A stretch of 64,000 nucleotides of DNA from Branchiibius hedensis (lineage in GTDB: Bacteria; Actinomycetota; Actinomycetes; Actinomycetales; Dermatophilaceae), in assembly GCF_900108585.1 (NCBI RefSeq), contig NZ_UESZ01000001.1:186001-250000 (forward strand), given 5' to 3'. Positions within the stretch are counted from its first letter, which is position 1; each line of letters starts with the position of its first letter. Made by a program: the position numbers and the translations under genes. Under the pieces are notes generated by a model that worked only from the letters and a program-made list of their open reading frames with translations, did no database searches and had not been told where the DNA came from. This document shows, piece by piece, positions 33,293 to 46,480 of the stretch.

Positions 33293-34378
33293 ATGGACTT
33301 CACCTTCGAAGAAGAGCAACTCGCGCTGCGCGACGCCGTCGCCGAATTGGCCAAGCGCCATCAGCCCGAATCCACCGGTGGCGAGGTGGCCACCGGGCCG
33401 CAGCCGCTGGACAAGGCGGCCTGGACCGCGATCGCCGAGACCGGCCTGATCGCGTTGCCGTTCGCCGAGGACCTCGGGGGCGCGGACGCGTCGCCGGTCG
33501 AGGTGAGCGTCGCGGCCGTGGAGTTGGGCCGCGGACGCATCCAATCGCCGTACGCCGATGCCCTGGCGGCCGCCACTCTGCTGGCCCGACTGGGCACCGA
33601 TGAGCAGCACGAGCAGTTGCTCGCCCCGCTCCTGGGCGGGGACACCCTGGTGGTCACCGCGATCGCCGAACCCGGCTGCGCGTGGTCCCTCACGCCGTAC
33701 GACGTGACGGCCCGGCAGGAGGGTGACACCTGGCTACTGGACGGGGTCAAGGAGCCGGTGCGGTACGCACCCGATGCGAGCCACGCGATCGTCGCGGCGA
33801 AGGTGGGGGAGCAGACGGGACTGTTCGTCGTCGAGACCGGCGACCAGGAGCGGGTGGCCCTGGCCGGTACGCCGGGTGAGCCGCTCGGGCAGCCCGGCGC
33901 CGCAACCGACGACGCCCTGCGCGCCGCCGCCAACCTGGCGATCCTGACGGTCGACAGTGAAGCGTTCGGTGCGATGCAGGCGGCGCTGGACCTGACTGTC
34001 GGCTACCTCAAGACGCGCAAGCAGTTCGGCGTGCCCTTGGCGACTTTCCAGGCGCTCACCTTCCGGGCCGCTGACATGTACGTTGCGCTCGAATTGGTCC
34101 GCAGCAGTGTGCTCTACACCGCCATGGCCCTGGCTGCTGACCCGCTGGACGATCTGGCTGCATCGCGCCTGAAGGTGGTCGCCGGCCGGGGCGCCCGACT
34201 GGTCGGGCAGGAAGCGATCCAGCTGCACGGTGGCATCGGCATGACCGCCGAATACGCCGTGGGGCACTACACCAGTGCCATCACCGAGATCGAGCACTCC
34301 TGGGGCGACACGACCTACCACCTGGCGCGGTTGGCCGGTCAGGTGCGCGAGTACGCCGAGGTGTCGGTCCTGCGCTGA
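33293..34378 (+). CDS. Acyl-CoA dehydrogenase, smaller/partner subunit
   Basis: A 361-residue acyl-CoA dehydrogenase starting DFTFEEEQLALRDAVAELA. The FAD-binding motifs in the middle are weak compared with the preceding subunit (AIAEPGCAWSLTP rather than the usual SEPxAGSD), while the C-terminal IQLHGGIGMTAEY is intact. This matches the partner subunits of heteromeric enzymes, where the cofactor site is made at the interface. The 31-bp spacing and shared orientation support one operon. ATG 33293 fits the family start; longer frames overlap the upstream gene. Confidence 0.88.
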   Translation: MDFTFEEEQLALRDAVAELAKRHQPESTGGEVATGPQPLDKAAWTAIAETGLIALPFAEDLGGADASPVEVSVAAVELGRGRIQSPYADALAAATLLARLGTDEQHEQLLAPLLGGDTLVVTAIAEPGCAWSLTPYDVTARQEGDTWLLDGVKEPVRYAPDASHAIVAAKVGEQTGLFVVETGDQERVALAGTPGEPLGQPGAATDDALRAAANLAILTVDSEAFGAMQAALDLTVGYLKTRKQFGVPLATFQALTFRAADMYVALELVRSSVLYTAMALAADPLDDLAASRLKVVAGRGARLVGQEAIQLHGGIGMTAEYAVGHYTSAITEIEHSWGDTTYHLARLAGQVREYAEVSVLR

Positions 34379-34785
34379 CGCTGGGCGGGCGCCGGGAATT
34401 TCCCCGCGCGGGTGCTTGACGAGGGCCGGTGGCGGGGTGCACAGTCGTGGGACGCGCTGCGGGGGCAGCGACGCATCGGCCTTACGGCTGGGTGCTCCGT
34501 CGAGAGACGTGGACGCCCCGGAACTCCGTCGGGTTTACTTCACTTGCCTGATCGGGTATGGTATTGCTTTGCGCTGCCCGTGTCCGCCCAGCCCTTTGCT
34601 CAGATGAGCTTGATCCAGCCCGGATATCACGCAGACCGCGTCGCCCGCCCGAGCGCATCCCGCGCCGGCAGACGATTTGACGGTCGGTGATCGTCGTGCC
34701 CGCGATCAGCCGCTGATGAGCAGGGTAGGTCATCGACGCAGGTAGCCGACCGAACCGCCCGTAAGGCCTGTGGAAGGACCCATCC
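34379..34785 (+). other. Untranslated region ahead of rpoB
   Basis: A 407-bp gap. It holds the candidate rpoB promoter (34533-34561) and about 215 nt of leader down to the TTG start. No convincing gene: the 92-codon open frame at 34412-34690 has no ribosome site, no recognisable domain and crosses the promoter. No strong hairpin seen by eye. Confidence 0.6.
34533..34561 (+). promoter_or_regulatory. Promoter of rpoB-rpoC
   Basis: TTTACT (34533-34538) and TATGGT (34556-34561) with a 17-nt spacer. The region around is less GC-rich than its surroundings, typical for a strong actinobacterial promoter. Leaves a leader of about 215 nt. Confidence 0.55.
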
Positions 34786-37700
34786 TTGGCTGCCTCGCGT
34801 ACTGCGACCAATACCCTCTCGTCGGCGAAGACGGCTTCCGGCCGTCTCTCGTTCGCCAAGATCCGCGAACCTCTGGAGATGCCGGACCTGCTGGCTCCCC
34901 AGACGGAGAGCTTCGACTGGCTGCTCGGAAACGAGCGCTGGCAGGAGCGCGTTGCTGCCGCCAAGGCAGTCGGACGTGAGGACATCAACGACCGTTCCGG
35001 TCTGGAAGAGATCTTCGAGGAGATCTCCCCGATCGAGGACTTCTCCGGCTCGATGAGTCTGTCGTTCCGTGACCACCGTTTTGAGGAGGTCAAGTACACG
35101 ACGGAGGAGTGCAAAGAGAAGGACATCACCTACGCGGCGCCGCTGTTCGTCACCGCGGAGTTCATCAACAACAACACCGGTGAGATCAAGAGCCAGACGG
35201 TGTTCATGGGTGACTTCCCGCTCATGACCGAGCGCGGCACCTTCATCATCAACGGCACCGAGCGTGTCGTGGTGTCCCAGCTGGTGCGTAGCCCGGGTGT
35301 CTACTTCGAGCGCAGCATCGACAAGACCTCCGACAAGGACGTCTTCACCGCCAAGATCATCCCGAGCCGCGGTGCCTGGCTGGAGTTCGAGATCGACAAG
35401 CGCGACACCGTCGGTGTGCGCGTGGACCGCAAGCGCAAGCAGTCGGTCACCGTGCTGTTGAAGGCGCTCGGCCTGAGCGAGGCCGACATCCTGGAGCAGT
35501 TCGGCCAGTACGACTCCATCCGCGCCACCCTGGAGAAGGACCACACGGTCACCCAGGACGAGGCGCTGCTGGACATCTACCGCAAGCTGCGTCCGGGCGA
35601 GCCGCCGACCACCGAAGCGGCCCGCAACCTGCTGGACAACCTCTACTTCAACACCAAGCGCTACGACCTGGCCAAGGTCGGTCGCTACAAGGTGGACAAG
35701 AAGCTGGGTCTGCAGGTCTCGCTGAACAAGTCCACGCTGTCGGTCGACGACATCGTCGCGACGATCAAGTACCTGTGCGCCCTGCACGCCGGCGAGCCGG
35801 TCATGCGCGGTTTCCGCAATGGCGCCGAGACCGACCTGCGCGTCGAGGTCGACGACATCGACCACTTCGGCAACCGCCGGATCCGCAACGTCGGTGAGTT
35901 GATCCAGAACCAGGTCCGCACCGGTCTGTCCCGGATGGAGCGCGTCGTCCGCGAGCGCATGACCACCCAGGACGTCGAGGCCATCACGCCGCAGACCCTG
36001 ATCAACATCCGGCCGGTCGTCGCCTCCATCAAGGAGTTCTTCGGCACCAGCCAGTTGTCGCAGTTCATGGACCAGAACAACCCGCTGGCCGGTCTGACGC
36101 ACAAGCGGCGTCTGAACGCGCTGGGTCCGGGTGGTCTGTCCCGTGACCGCGCCGGCATGGAAGTTCGTGACGTGCACCCCAGCCACTACGGCCGGATGTG
36201 CCCGATCGAGACTCCGGAAGGCCCGAACATCGGTCTGATCGGTTCGCTGGCCTCCTACGGCCGGATCAACGCGTTCGGGTTCATCGAGACCCCGTACCGC
36301 AAGGTCGAGAACGGCGTCGTCACCGACGAGGTGCACTACCTCACCGCTGACGAGGAGGACGAGTTCGTCAAGGCGCAGGCCAACGCCCCGCTGAACCCCG
36401 ACGGCTCGTTCGCCGAGGAGCGGGTGCTGGTGCGCGTCAAGGACGGCGAAGCCACCGACGTGCCGGCCGACGAGGTCGACTACATGGACGTCTCCGCCCG
36501 GCAGATGGTTTCGGCCTCCACCGCGCTGATCCCGTTCCTGGAGCACGACGACACCTCGCGCGCCCTGATGGGTGCCGCGATGCAGCGTCAGGCCGTGCCG
36601 CTGGTCCGTTCCGAGGCGCCGCTGGTCGGCACCGGTATGGAGTACCGCGCCGCGCTGGACTCCGGCGACGTCATCCGCGCCGAGAAGGCCGGTGTCGTGC
36701 AGGAGGTCTCCGCCGACCTGGTGACGGTTGCCAACGACGACGGCACCTACATCACCTACCGCGTCGCCAAGTTCACCCGCTCCAACGCGGGCACCTGCTA
36801 CAACCAGCGCGTCGTGGTCACCACCGGTGACCGCCTCGAGGTGGGCTCGGTCATCGCCGACGGTCCGGCAACGGACGGTGGCGAGATGGCTCTCGGTAAG
36901 AACCTGCTCGTGGCATTCATGCCATGGGAGGGCTACAACTTCGAGGACGCCATCATCCTGTCCCAGCGGTTGGTGCAGGACGACGTCCTCTCCTCGATCC
37001 ACATCGAAGAGCACGAGATCGACGCCCGCGACACCAAGCTGGGCCCGGAGGAGATCACCCGGGACATCCCGAACGTCTCCGAAGAGGTCCTGGCCGACCT
37101 GGACGAGCGGGGCATCATCCGCATCGGTGCCGAGGTCCGCGACGGCGACCTGCTGGTCGGCAAGGTCACGCCCAAGGGTGAGACCGAGCTGACCCCGGAG
37201 GAGCGCCTGCTGCGCGCCATCTTCGGTGAGAAGGCCCGTGAGGTCCGTGACACCTCGATGAAGGTCCCGCACGGCGAGACCGGCACGGTCATCGGCGTCA
37301 AGGTCTTCGACCGCGAAGAGGGCGATGAGTTGGCCCCCGGCGTGAACCAGATGGTCCGCGTCTACGTCGCCAACAAGCGCAAGATCACCGACGGTGACAA
37401 GCTCGCCGGCCGGCACGGCAACAAGGGCGTCATCTCCAAGATCCTGCCCGTCGAGGACATGCCGTTCCTGGAGGACGGCACCCCGGTCGACGTCGTGCTG
37501 AACCCGCACGGTGTGCCGCGCCGGATGAACCTCGGCCAGATCCTGGAGTTGCACCTGGGTTGGGCCGCCAGCCGCGGTTGGCAGATCGAGGGCAACCCCG
37601 AGTGGGCCAAGCAGATCCCGGCCGACGCCCACGAGGCGCCTGCGGGTTCGCGCGTCGCCTCCCCGGTGTTCGACGGTGCGAGCGAGGAAGTCATCTCGGG

Positions 37701-38271
37701 TCTGCTGGACTCCACGACCCCGACCCGTGACGGCGACCGCCTGATCGGTCACGAGGGCAAGACCCGGCTCTTCGACGGTCGCTCCGGCGAACCGTTCCCG
37801 GAGCCGGTGTCGGTGGGCTACATGTACATCTTGAAGTTGCACCACCTGGTCGACGACAAGATCCACGCCCGCTCGACCGGTCCGTACTCGATGATCACCC
37901 AGCAGCCGCTGGGCGGTAAGGCCCAGTTCGGTGGCCAGCGCTTCGGTGAGATGGAAGTGTGGGCCCTGGAGGCGTACGGCGCTGCCTACGCGCTGCAGGA
38001 GCTGCTCACCATCAAGTCCGATGACATCAACGGTCGCGTGAAGGTCTACGAGGCCATCGTCAAGGGCGAGAACATCCCCGAGCCGGGCATCCCCGAGTCG
38101 TTCAAGGTGCTCATCAAGGAAATGCAGTCGCTCTGCCTCAACGTCGAGGTCCTGTCCAGCGATGGCCAGGCGATCGACCTGCGCGAGAGCGACCAGGAGG
38201 TCTTCCGCGCCGCGGAGGAACTGGGCATTGACCTGAGCCGGCGTGAGCCGAGCTCAGTGGACGAAGTCTGA
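34786..38271 (+). CDS. rpoB: RNA polymerase beta subunit
   Basis: An 1161-residue beta subunit, full actinobacterial length, with TTG start (ribosome site GGAAGG upstream) and the usual start [16 protein letters not shown]. The rifampicin region reads [18 protein letters not shown] then [14 protein letters not shown]. Asn444 (codon AAC at 36115-36117) sits at the position of Ser531 in E. coli and Ser450 in M. tuberculosis, a leading site of rifampicin-resistance substitutions; Asp and His of the same region (516, 526) are unchanged, and Ala replaces the Ser usual at 522. Catalytic and NTP-path motifs look normal. Confidence 0.98.
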   Translation: MAASRTATNTLSSAKTASGRLSFAKIREPLEMPDLLAPQTESFDWLLGNERWQERVAAAKAVGREDINDRSGLEEIFEEISPIEDFSGSMSLSFRDHRFEEVKYTTEECKEKDITYAAPLFVTAEFINNNTGEIKSQTVFMGDFPLMTERGTFIINGTERVVVSQLVRSPGVYFERSIDKTSDKDVFTAKIIPSRGAWLEFEIDKRDTVGVRVDRKRKQSVTVLLKALGLSEADILEQFGQYDSIRATLEKDHTVTQDEALLDIYRKLRPGEPPTTEAARNLLDNLYFNTKRYDLAKVGRYKVDKKLGLQVSLNKSTLSVDDIVATIKYLCALHAGEPVMRGFRNGAETDLRVEVDDIDHFGNRRIRNVGELIQNQVRTGLSRMERVVRERMTTQDVEAITPQTLINIRPVVASIKEFFGTSQLSQFMDQNNPLAGLTHKRRLNALGPGGLSRDRAGMEVRDVHPSHYGRMCPIETPEGPNIGLIGSLASYGRINAFGFIETPYRKVENGVVTDEVHYLTADEEDEFVKAQANAPLNPDGSFAEERVLVRVKDGEATDVPADEVDYMDVSARQMVSASTALIPFLEHDDTSRALMGAAMQRQAVPLVRSEAPLVGTGMEYRAALDSGDVIRAEKAGVVQEVSADLVTVANDDGTYITYRVAKFTRSNAGTCYNQRVVVTTGDRLEVGSVIADGPATDGGEMALGKNLLVAFMPWEGYNFEDAIILSQRLVQDDVLSSIHIEEHEIDARDTKLGPEEITRDIPNVSEEVLADLDERGIIRIGAEVRDGDLLVGKVTPKGETELTPEERLLRAIFGEKAREVRDTSMKVPHGETGTVIGVKVFDREEGDELAPGVNQMVRVYVANKRKITDGDKLAGRHGNKGVISKILPVEDMPFLEDGTPVDVVLNPHGVPRRMNLGQILELHLGWAASRGWQIEGNPEWAKQIPADAHEAPAGSRVASPVFDGASEEVISGLLDSTTPTRDGDRLIGHEGKTRLFDGRSGEPFPEPVSVGYMYILKLHHLVDDKIHARSTGPYSMITQQPLGGKAQFGGQRFGEMEVWALEAYGAAYALQELLTIKSDDINGRVKVYEAIVKGENIPEPGIPESFKVLIKEMQSLCLNVEVLSSDGQAIDLRESDQEVFRAAEELGIDLSRREPSSVDEV

Positions 38272-38281
38272 GACTTCCAAC

Positions 38282-38322
38282 GGTGAGGTACGCCGAGAGG
38301 CTGCCGATCGGCGTACCTCACC
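38282..38322 (+). other. Perfect hairpin between rpoB and rpoC
   Basis: GGTGAGGTACGCCG (38282-38295) pairs perfectly with CGGCGTACCTCACC (38309-38322) around a 13-nt loop, 10 nt after the rpoB stop. No T-tract. Since rpoC has no clear promoter of its own in the 111-bp gap, it is more likely an mRNA processing or stability element than a full terminator. Confidence 0.7.
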
Positions 38323-38382
38323 ACCCATCGACTGAGATCCGAACTTTCAGACTTCGCTAGGTAACAAGAAGGAAGGCACAAC

Positions 38383-42267
<3,885 letters not shown>

Positions 42268-42279
<12 letters not shown>

Positions 42280-42458
42280 CGAAGGGTGCAGCGTAGGTTG
42301 TCCCGAGCGCTAGCGAGGGGCGGCCGCAGCGGAGCACGAGGAAGCTGTCAGTCCAGTTCGACAGCTGACGAAGGGTGCAGCGTAGGTTGTCCCGAGCGCT
42401 AGCGAGGGGCGGCCGCAGCGGAGCACGAGGAAGCTGTCAGTCCAGTTCGACAGCTGAC
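42268..42458 (+). repeat. 89-bp tandem duplication spanning the rpoC stop codon
   Basis: Two identical 89-bp units (42268-42356 and 42357-42445) followed by the first 13 bp of a third (42446-42458). Each unit starts TTCGACAGCTGAC, which in the first copy is the rpoC end (Phe-Asp-Ser-stop). Every unit carries GACAGCT near its start and AGCTGTC near its end, so it can close as a stem-loop, plus the 8-bp palindrome CGCTAGCG. Lies ahead of the rpoC terminator. Confidence 0.95.
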
Positions 42459-42472
42459 AGCCAGCACGTACG

Positions 42473-42516
42473 ACGACCGGTGGGTCCGCATCTTCGGATG
42501 CGGACCCACCGGTCGT
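42473..42516 (+). terminator. Terminator of rpoB-rpoC (20-bp stem, TTCG loop)
   Basis: Perfect 20-bp stem (42473-42492 and 42497-42516) around TTCG, followed by TT. It lies 193 nt after the rpoC stop, the distance being filled by the tandem repeat. Confidence 0.94.
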
Positions 42517-42581
42517 TTCGGGTGCCGCTGGGAGGCACCTGCCAATCCGATAACGATCCCGTATCGCGGATGATCTCGGAG

Positions 42582-42609
42582 TTGGCCAAGGGGGAGTTCA
42601 GGTTACGCT
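42582..42609 (+). promoter_or_regulatory. Promoter of the repeat-domain secreted protein
   Basis: TTGGCC (42582-42587) and TACGCT (42604-42609), 16-nt spacer. Transcription would start about 40 nt before the GTG, leaving room for the GAGGAC ribosome site. Confidence 0.5.
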
Positions 42610-42654
42610 CAGCCGACGGAGCAGCAGGCTCCGCAGTCATAGGGGAGGACCTGC

Positions 42655-43995
42655 GTGTCTCGTCGCACTTTGAAGGCATCGGCCATTGTTGGCTCATGTG
42701 TCGTACTTGCTAGTGCCGCTGTCGGTGTCGGAGCACAGACTCCTGCCGGTGCGGCCACCGTCTCCCAGGACGGCCTGTATCACCCCTCGACACCGTCCCG
42801 CTTGCTGGACACCCGGACCTCGGGTGGAGCGGTCGCCGCGGGCAAGACCGTCGTCATTCCGCGCAGCAAACTCACGGCCCTCGGCCTGCCCGCCACCGGT
42901 GTGCAGTCGGTCGTCGTCAATCTGACGGTGACCGGGGCAACCGGTGCCGGCTGGGGCACGATCTTCAGCGGAGCGACCGCGCCCGCGACGTCCAACATCA
43001 ACTTCACTAAGGGATGGACCGGCGCCGTCAGCAGCACCGTGGCGCTCGCATCGACTTCGGGACTGTCGATCCAGATCGGCGGTAGCGGCAAGACCAACGT
43101 CATCGTGGACCTCGAGGGTTGGTACAGCAACGCGGCCTACACCACCGCGAACGGGTCCGGCTTCGAGCCCTTCGTCCCCGACCGCTGGGTCGACACCCGC
43201 AAAGACGGCGGCATGTTGCTGGGGCAGTACTACGACACCATCTCGATGGACTGGCCGCCGGACAGTGGCAACTGGACCGGCACGACGCCGACCGCGTTGC
43301 TCGTGAACCTCACGGCGCTCGGGGCCAAGGGTTCGGGCAGCCTCAGCCTGTGGAACGGTGACGAAACCCGCTGGCCGTCCACCTCATCGGTGAACTTCGC
43401 CAAGGGTGAGACCTCTCCCAACACCGCTGTGGTGCCGGTCCGACGCGAGAGTGACGGCAGTTACAGCTTTGGGGTTGCCAACACCGGGCAGCAGCCGGTG
43501 AACTACCTGCTCGACGTGCTCGGCGTCTACTACTCGGGCAACGTCACGCCGACCTTCAAGCACGTGGTGGTCAAGCCGACCCGGGTGATGAACTTCGTGG
43601 CGGTCGGCAAGCAGCAGACGGTGACGACCAAGTTGGGCTCGTCGATCGGCAGCCCGATGCTCACCGGTGCCGTCGAGGGGACATTGACCGGTTACAAGCC
43701 CTCGACGACCAGTTACCAGACCATCTGGGACGGCAGCGGCACCCGGCCGGGCACGAGCAATCTGAACTCGGTGGCTGGCGGGGTACGCGCCAACGGTTTC
43801 CTCGCCCGCGAAGGCAGTGAGGAGGCGTTGAACCTGTCGGTCTACAACAGTGACGGTTCGATGAAGGTCATCGTCGATGTGACCGGACGCTTCGACTGGA
43901 CCGGTCCGACAACGGCATCGACCCCCGTGGGCCGTCAGAGTGTGCGCGCAGTGTTCACCCGGACCTCGATGGCCCGTACGTCGCTCGCTCGCTGA
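42655..43995 (+). CDS. Secreted protein with three PxRLLDTR-type repeats
   Basis: A 446-residue exported protein: a signal peptide of about 34 residues ending near AGAA, then three beta-rich repeats. Repeat 1 opens TPSRLLDTRTSGGAV and ends VIVDLEGWYS; repeat 2 opens VPDRWVDTRKDGGML and ends YLLDVLGVYYS; repeat 3 is diverged (VKPTRVMNFVAVG ... VIVDVTGRFDW). This repeat type is common in actinobacterial surface and secreted proteins, often as a C-terminal module, and has no established function; adhesion or carbohydrate binding are guesses. Here the repeats are the whole protein. GTG start, good ribosome site. Monocistronic between rpoC and the glycan cluster. Confidence 0.85.
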   Translation: MSRRTLKASAIVGSCVVLASAAVGVGAQTPAGAATVSQDGLYHPSTPSRLLDTRTSGGAVAAGKTVVIPRSKLTALGLPATGVQSVVVNLTVTGATGAGWGTIFSGATAPATSNINFTKGWTGAVSSTVALASTSGLSIQIGGSGKTNVIVDLEGWYSNAAYTTANGSGFEPFVPDRWVDTRKDGGMLLGQYYDTISMDWPPDSGNWTGTTPTALLVNLTALGAKGSGSLSLWNGDETRWPSTSSVNFAKGETSPNTAVVPVRRESDGSYSFGVANTGQQPVNYLLDVLGVYYSGNVTPTFKHVVVKPTRVMNFVAVGKQQTVTTKLGSSIGSPMLTGAVEGTLTGYKPSTTSYQTIWDGSGTRPGTSNLNSVAGGVRANGFLAREGSEEALNLSVYNSDGSMKVIVDVTGRFDWTGPTTASTPVGRQSVRAVFTRTSMARTSLAR

Positions 43996-44041
43996 GGTTC
44001 ACCAGCACGAAAGAGCAGCACCGAGAACAAGCCCGTGGGTG

Positions 44042-46300
44042 TCAGCCCGCGGGCTTGTTCAGTTGCCAGGCTGACGCGTCCGGCGTCGAGAAGCGCAGCG
44101 TTGCGTACGGCGCAAGCGTCTCCGCGTGCGGCATGGTGTTCTCCATGTAGATCCACCGCACGCCCTCGTCCCACAACTTGCGCTGGGCTTCGGCGGTCGG
44201 GTTGGTGTAGAAGTTGTCGTTCAGTTCCAGCAACTCGGGGTGCCAGTAGTTGATCGTGATCGAGTCCCGACCGTGCGGCGCGAGGTTGGTGGCCTCCGGG
44301 GTGGCGGTCCAGCCCTCGATGAACGACTGACGTTCGGTGAACGCCGTCACCAACCAGCGCCGGGTGTCGCAGTGGTCGGGTTTGATCGGTGTGGTGCAGT
44401 GCCGGTTGGTCATGACCAGGTCGTCGACGTCGGAGTGGTCTCGGATGTAGCGAGCCACGGCGATCTGGTCGTCGGTGACGGCACTCTGGCTCATGATCGA
44501 CACCGCTGGTGGGATCCGCCAGATGGGCAGGCCGTGTTCGTAGTACTTGGCGACGCCGAAGGCCCCGGACAGGGCAACCACGGCGGCCGCCGTCGCTGCT
44601 GCGGTCACCACCCGCCGATGCCTCGCTGCGAACCAGGCCACCGCAGCGCACACGATCACGATGACTACGCCGATGGCGATCTGCGTGACGGCCTTGCGCA
44701 GCTGGTGGTGTCCGACCTGGCCACCGGTCAACCAGACGGGAACGAAATAGAACAGCGCAGCCCCGACCAGGCCCACTCCGCCCACGATCCATCGTTCGCG
44801 TGGTCGAAGTGCGTGGTAGACCCGCCACGCACCCAGCGCTGAGCCGACCGCGGCCAACGGGATGGCGGTCATCAGGAAGTAGTACTGGCTGGCGCCCGGG
44901 TGATAGAAGAGCGCGACCGGTGCCGCGCCCGCGATGGCCGATCCGATAAGCACCCAGGTCAGCGGATCGCGGCGGTCCTCGGTGCGGAAAGGCAACGCGA
45001 AGGCGAACAGCGCCCGGGTCATACCGGCCGCGAACGCCGTTGCGGCCGCGACGACCTGCATCTTCCAGGTCGGGACTCCACCGAGGAGCCGACCAAGTGC
45101 AGTCTGGGTAGCTCCAGCGGCTGGGTCGAAGGCGAGCCCTGCCGCGGAGCCGCGATACACGACGATCATCGTCAAGCCCAAGGTGACGCCGACGGTCACC
45201 AGGTCCGCGATCACCGGAAGCACCAGGCGGCGATGCCAGATGGCCATGGCCAGGATGGCCAGGGCCATACCAGCGACCACGATCGGGCCCGCCGACCCCT
45301 TCAAGCCGGTCGAGATGCAGGTCAGCAGCGGTAGCGCGATCCAGGCACCGCTGCGCGCCTGGCCACGCCAGCGCATGGCCAGCACCGCGATGAACGCCAT
45401 CAGCGGCGCGATCGCCAGACCGACCGTCGGTGACAAGGGGGTCAGCGGCAGGGCGGGGTTCGACAGTCCGAACACGGAGCCCTGGCCGAGGACGGTCGAC
45501 CCGACGGCCGACACCACACCCACGACCGGGCTACCGGACAGGCGAAGACCGAGGACGGCCACACTGACCACCGCGACGATCGGCATCAGCGCGGGCATGA
45601 ACCGCATCAGCACCTCATCGAGGGGCACTCCCGAGACCGCCGTGACATGTGCGATCCACGCGTGGGTGAACCACTGGTAGCCCAGAGTCGCCCCCTTGAC
45701 CGTGGGCCATTCGACGGGACCGCGCTGCAACAACTCGGCGGCGAGAGCCATGTGCAGATAAGTATCGACCTGGGGGGAGCCGGCTCCGGAGCCCCAGTGC
45801 AGGCGGTTGGTCCGGGAGTAGTTGATCAAACCTGTGAGGAAGGCCAGCGCGGTCAGCGACACCCCGAATCCGAACCACCACGGCAGTGGCGACCACTGCG
45901 CCTCCTGGATCCGCCGACGAGTCACCGGCACCGCCAGCAGGATGGCGGCGACCAGCAGCGGAAGCACGATCGCCGGGATCCGACTGTGCAGCAAGCCGGC
46001 GATGATCTGTGCGGGTACCGCCACGCAGATCCCCATCGCGAAGCCCATGAAGAGGTCTTCCAGGAGCCAGCCGTTGCGCGGGCGGATCGTGCGCCAGATG
46101 AGCGCCCCGGGGAAGACCTGGGTGATCAGGACTCCCGCCGACGCGAGCACCGCGTGCCAGGCCGGCAGTCCGGCGGCCACGACGTACGCCTGGAAACCGA
46201 CAAGAGCGATCAGCACCCATACGTTGCTGAGCAGGTCGCGACCCCATGCGTAACGGGTCGTGGTGTCGGCGGGGGCGGTCGCCGTCGAGGTGGTCGTCAT
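44042..46300 (-). CDS. Large polytopic membrane protein, GT-C-like
   Basis: A 752-residue protein with about 14 predicted membrane helices and a soluble C-terminal domain of about 160 residues (from MSQSAVTDDQIAVARYIRD to the end). The topology of many helices followed by an extracytoplasmic tail, plus ARYIRDHSDVDDLVMTNRH-like text, resembles GT-C glycosyltransferases and related flippase-like envelope proteins, but no DxD loop can be pinned down. Neighbours (methyltransferase, GT2 and GtrA) point to cell-surface glycan or glycolipid assembly. ATG 46300 was chosen since the preceding residues are Arg-rich and lack homology-like features. Function unproven. Confidence 0.8.
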   Translation of the reverse strand: MTTTSTATAPADTTTRYAWGRDLLSNVWVLIALVGFQAYVVAAGLPAWHAVLASAGVLITQVFPGALIWRTIRPRNGWLLEDLFMGFAMGICVAVPAQIIAGLLHSRIPAIVLPLLVAAILLAVPVTRRRIQEAQWSPLPWWFGFGVSLTALAFLTGLINYSRTNRLHWGSGAGSPQVDTYLHMALAAELLQRGPVEWPTVKGATLGYQWFTHAWIAHVTAVSGVPLDEVLMRFMPALMPIVAVVSVAVLGLRLSGSPVVGVVSAVGSTVLGQGSVFGLSNPALPLTPLSPTVGLAIAPLMAFIAVLAMRWRGQARSGAWIALPLLTCISTGLKGSAGPIVVAGMALAILAMAIWHRRLVLPVIADLVTVGVTLGLTMIVVYRGSAAGLAFDPAAGATQTALGRLLGGVPTWKMQVVAAATAFAAGMTRALFAFALPFRTEDRRDPLTWVLIGSAIAGAAPVALFYHPGASQYYFLMTAIPLAAVGSALGAWRVYHALRPRERWIVGGVGLVGAALFYFVPVWLTGGQVGHHQLRKAVTQIAIGVVIVIVCAAVAWFAARHRRVVTAAATAAAVVALSGAFGVAKYYEHGLPIWRIPPAVSIMSQSAVTDDQIAVARYIRDHSDVDDLVMTNRHCTTPIKPDHCDTRRWLVTAFTERQSFIEGWTATPEATNLAPHGRDSITINYWHPELLELNDNFYTNPTAEAQRKLWDEGVRWIYMENTMPHAETLAPYATLRFSTPDASAWQLNKPAG

Positions 46301-46480
46301 CGTGCTCTCATCTTGGGGTAGTCCCGCCGGCAGGTCGGATCGCCGAGATTTCCTGCGTGGTGGGGCGGATATGGTCCGGCCCCGAGCGTACGCGCGCCCA
46401 CAGCGCATCCACAGAACATTGATGGCCGCGTGTTAAAGTCCTGACGCCCAAGCTCGGATCCCAAGAACGAGAGAACGCGA

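Noticed and set aside
34412-34690. 92-codon frame in the rpoB leader
   Set aside because: No ribosome site, no homology-like features, crosses the promoter at 34533-34561.
34627-37866. 1079-codon open frame on the minus strand
   Set aside because: Antisense shadow of rpoB. GC-rich codon bias keeps the opposite frame open; the translation is Asp/Val/Leu/Arg/Gly-rich with no domain.
42375-42713. 112-codon frame across the tandem repeat and terminator
   Set aside because: It crosses the 20-bp terminator stem and the promoter of the next gene, has no ribosome site and no recognisable domain.
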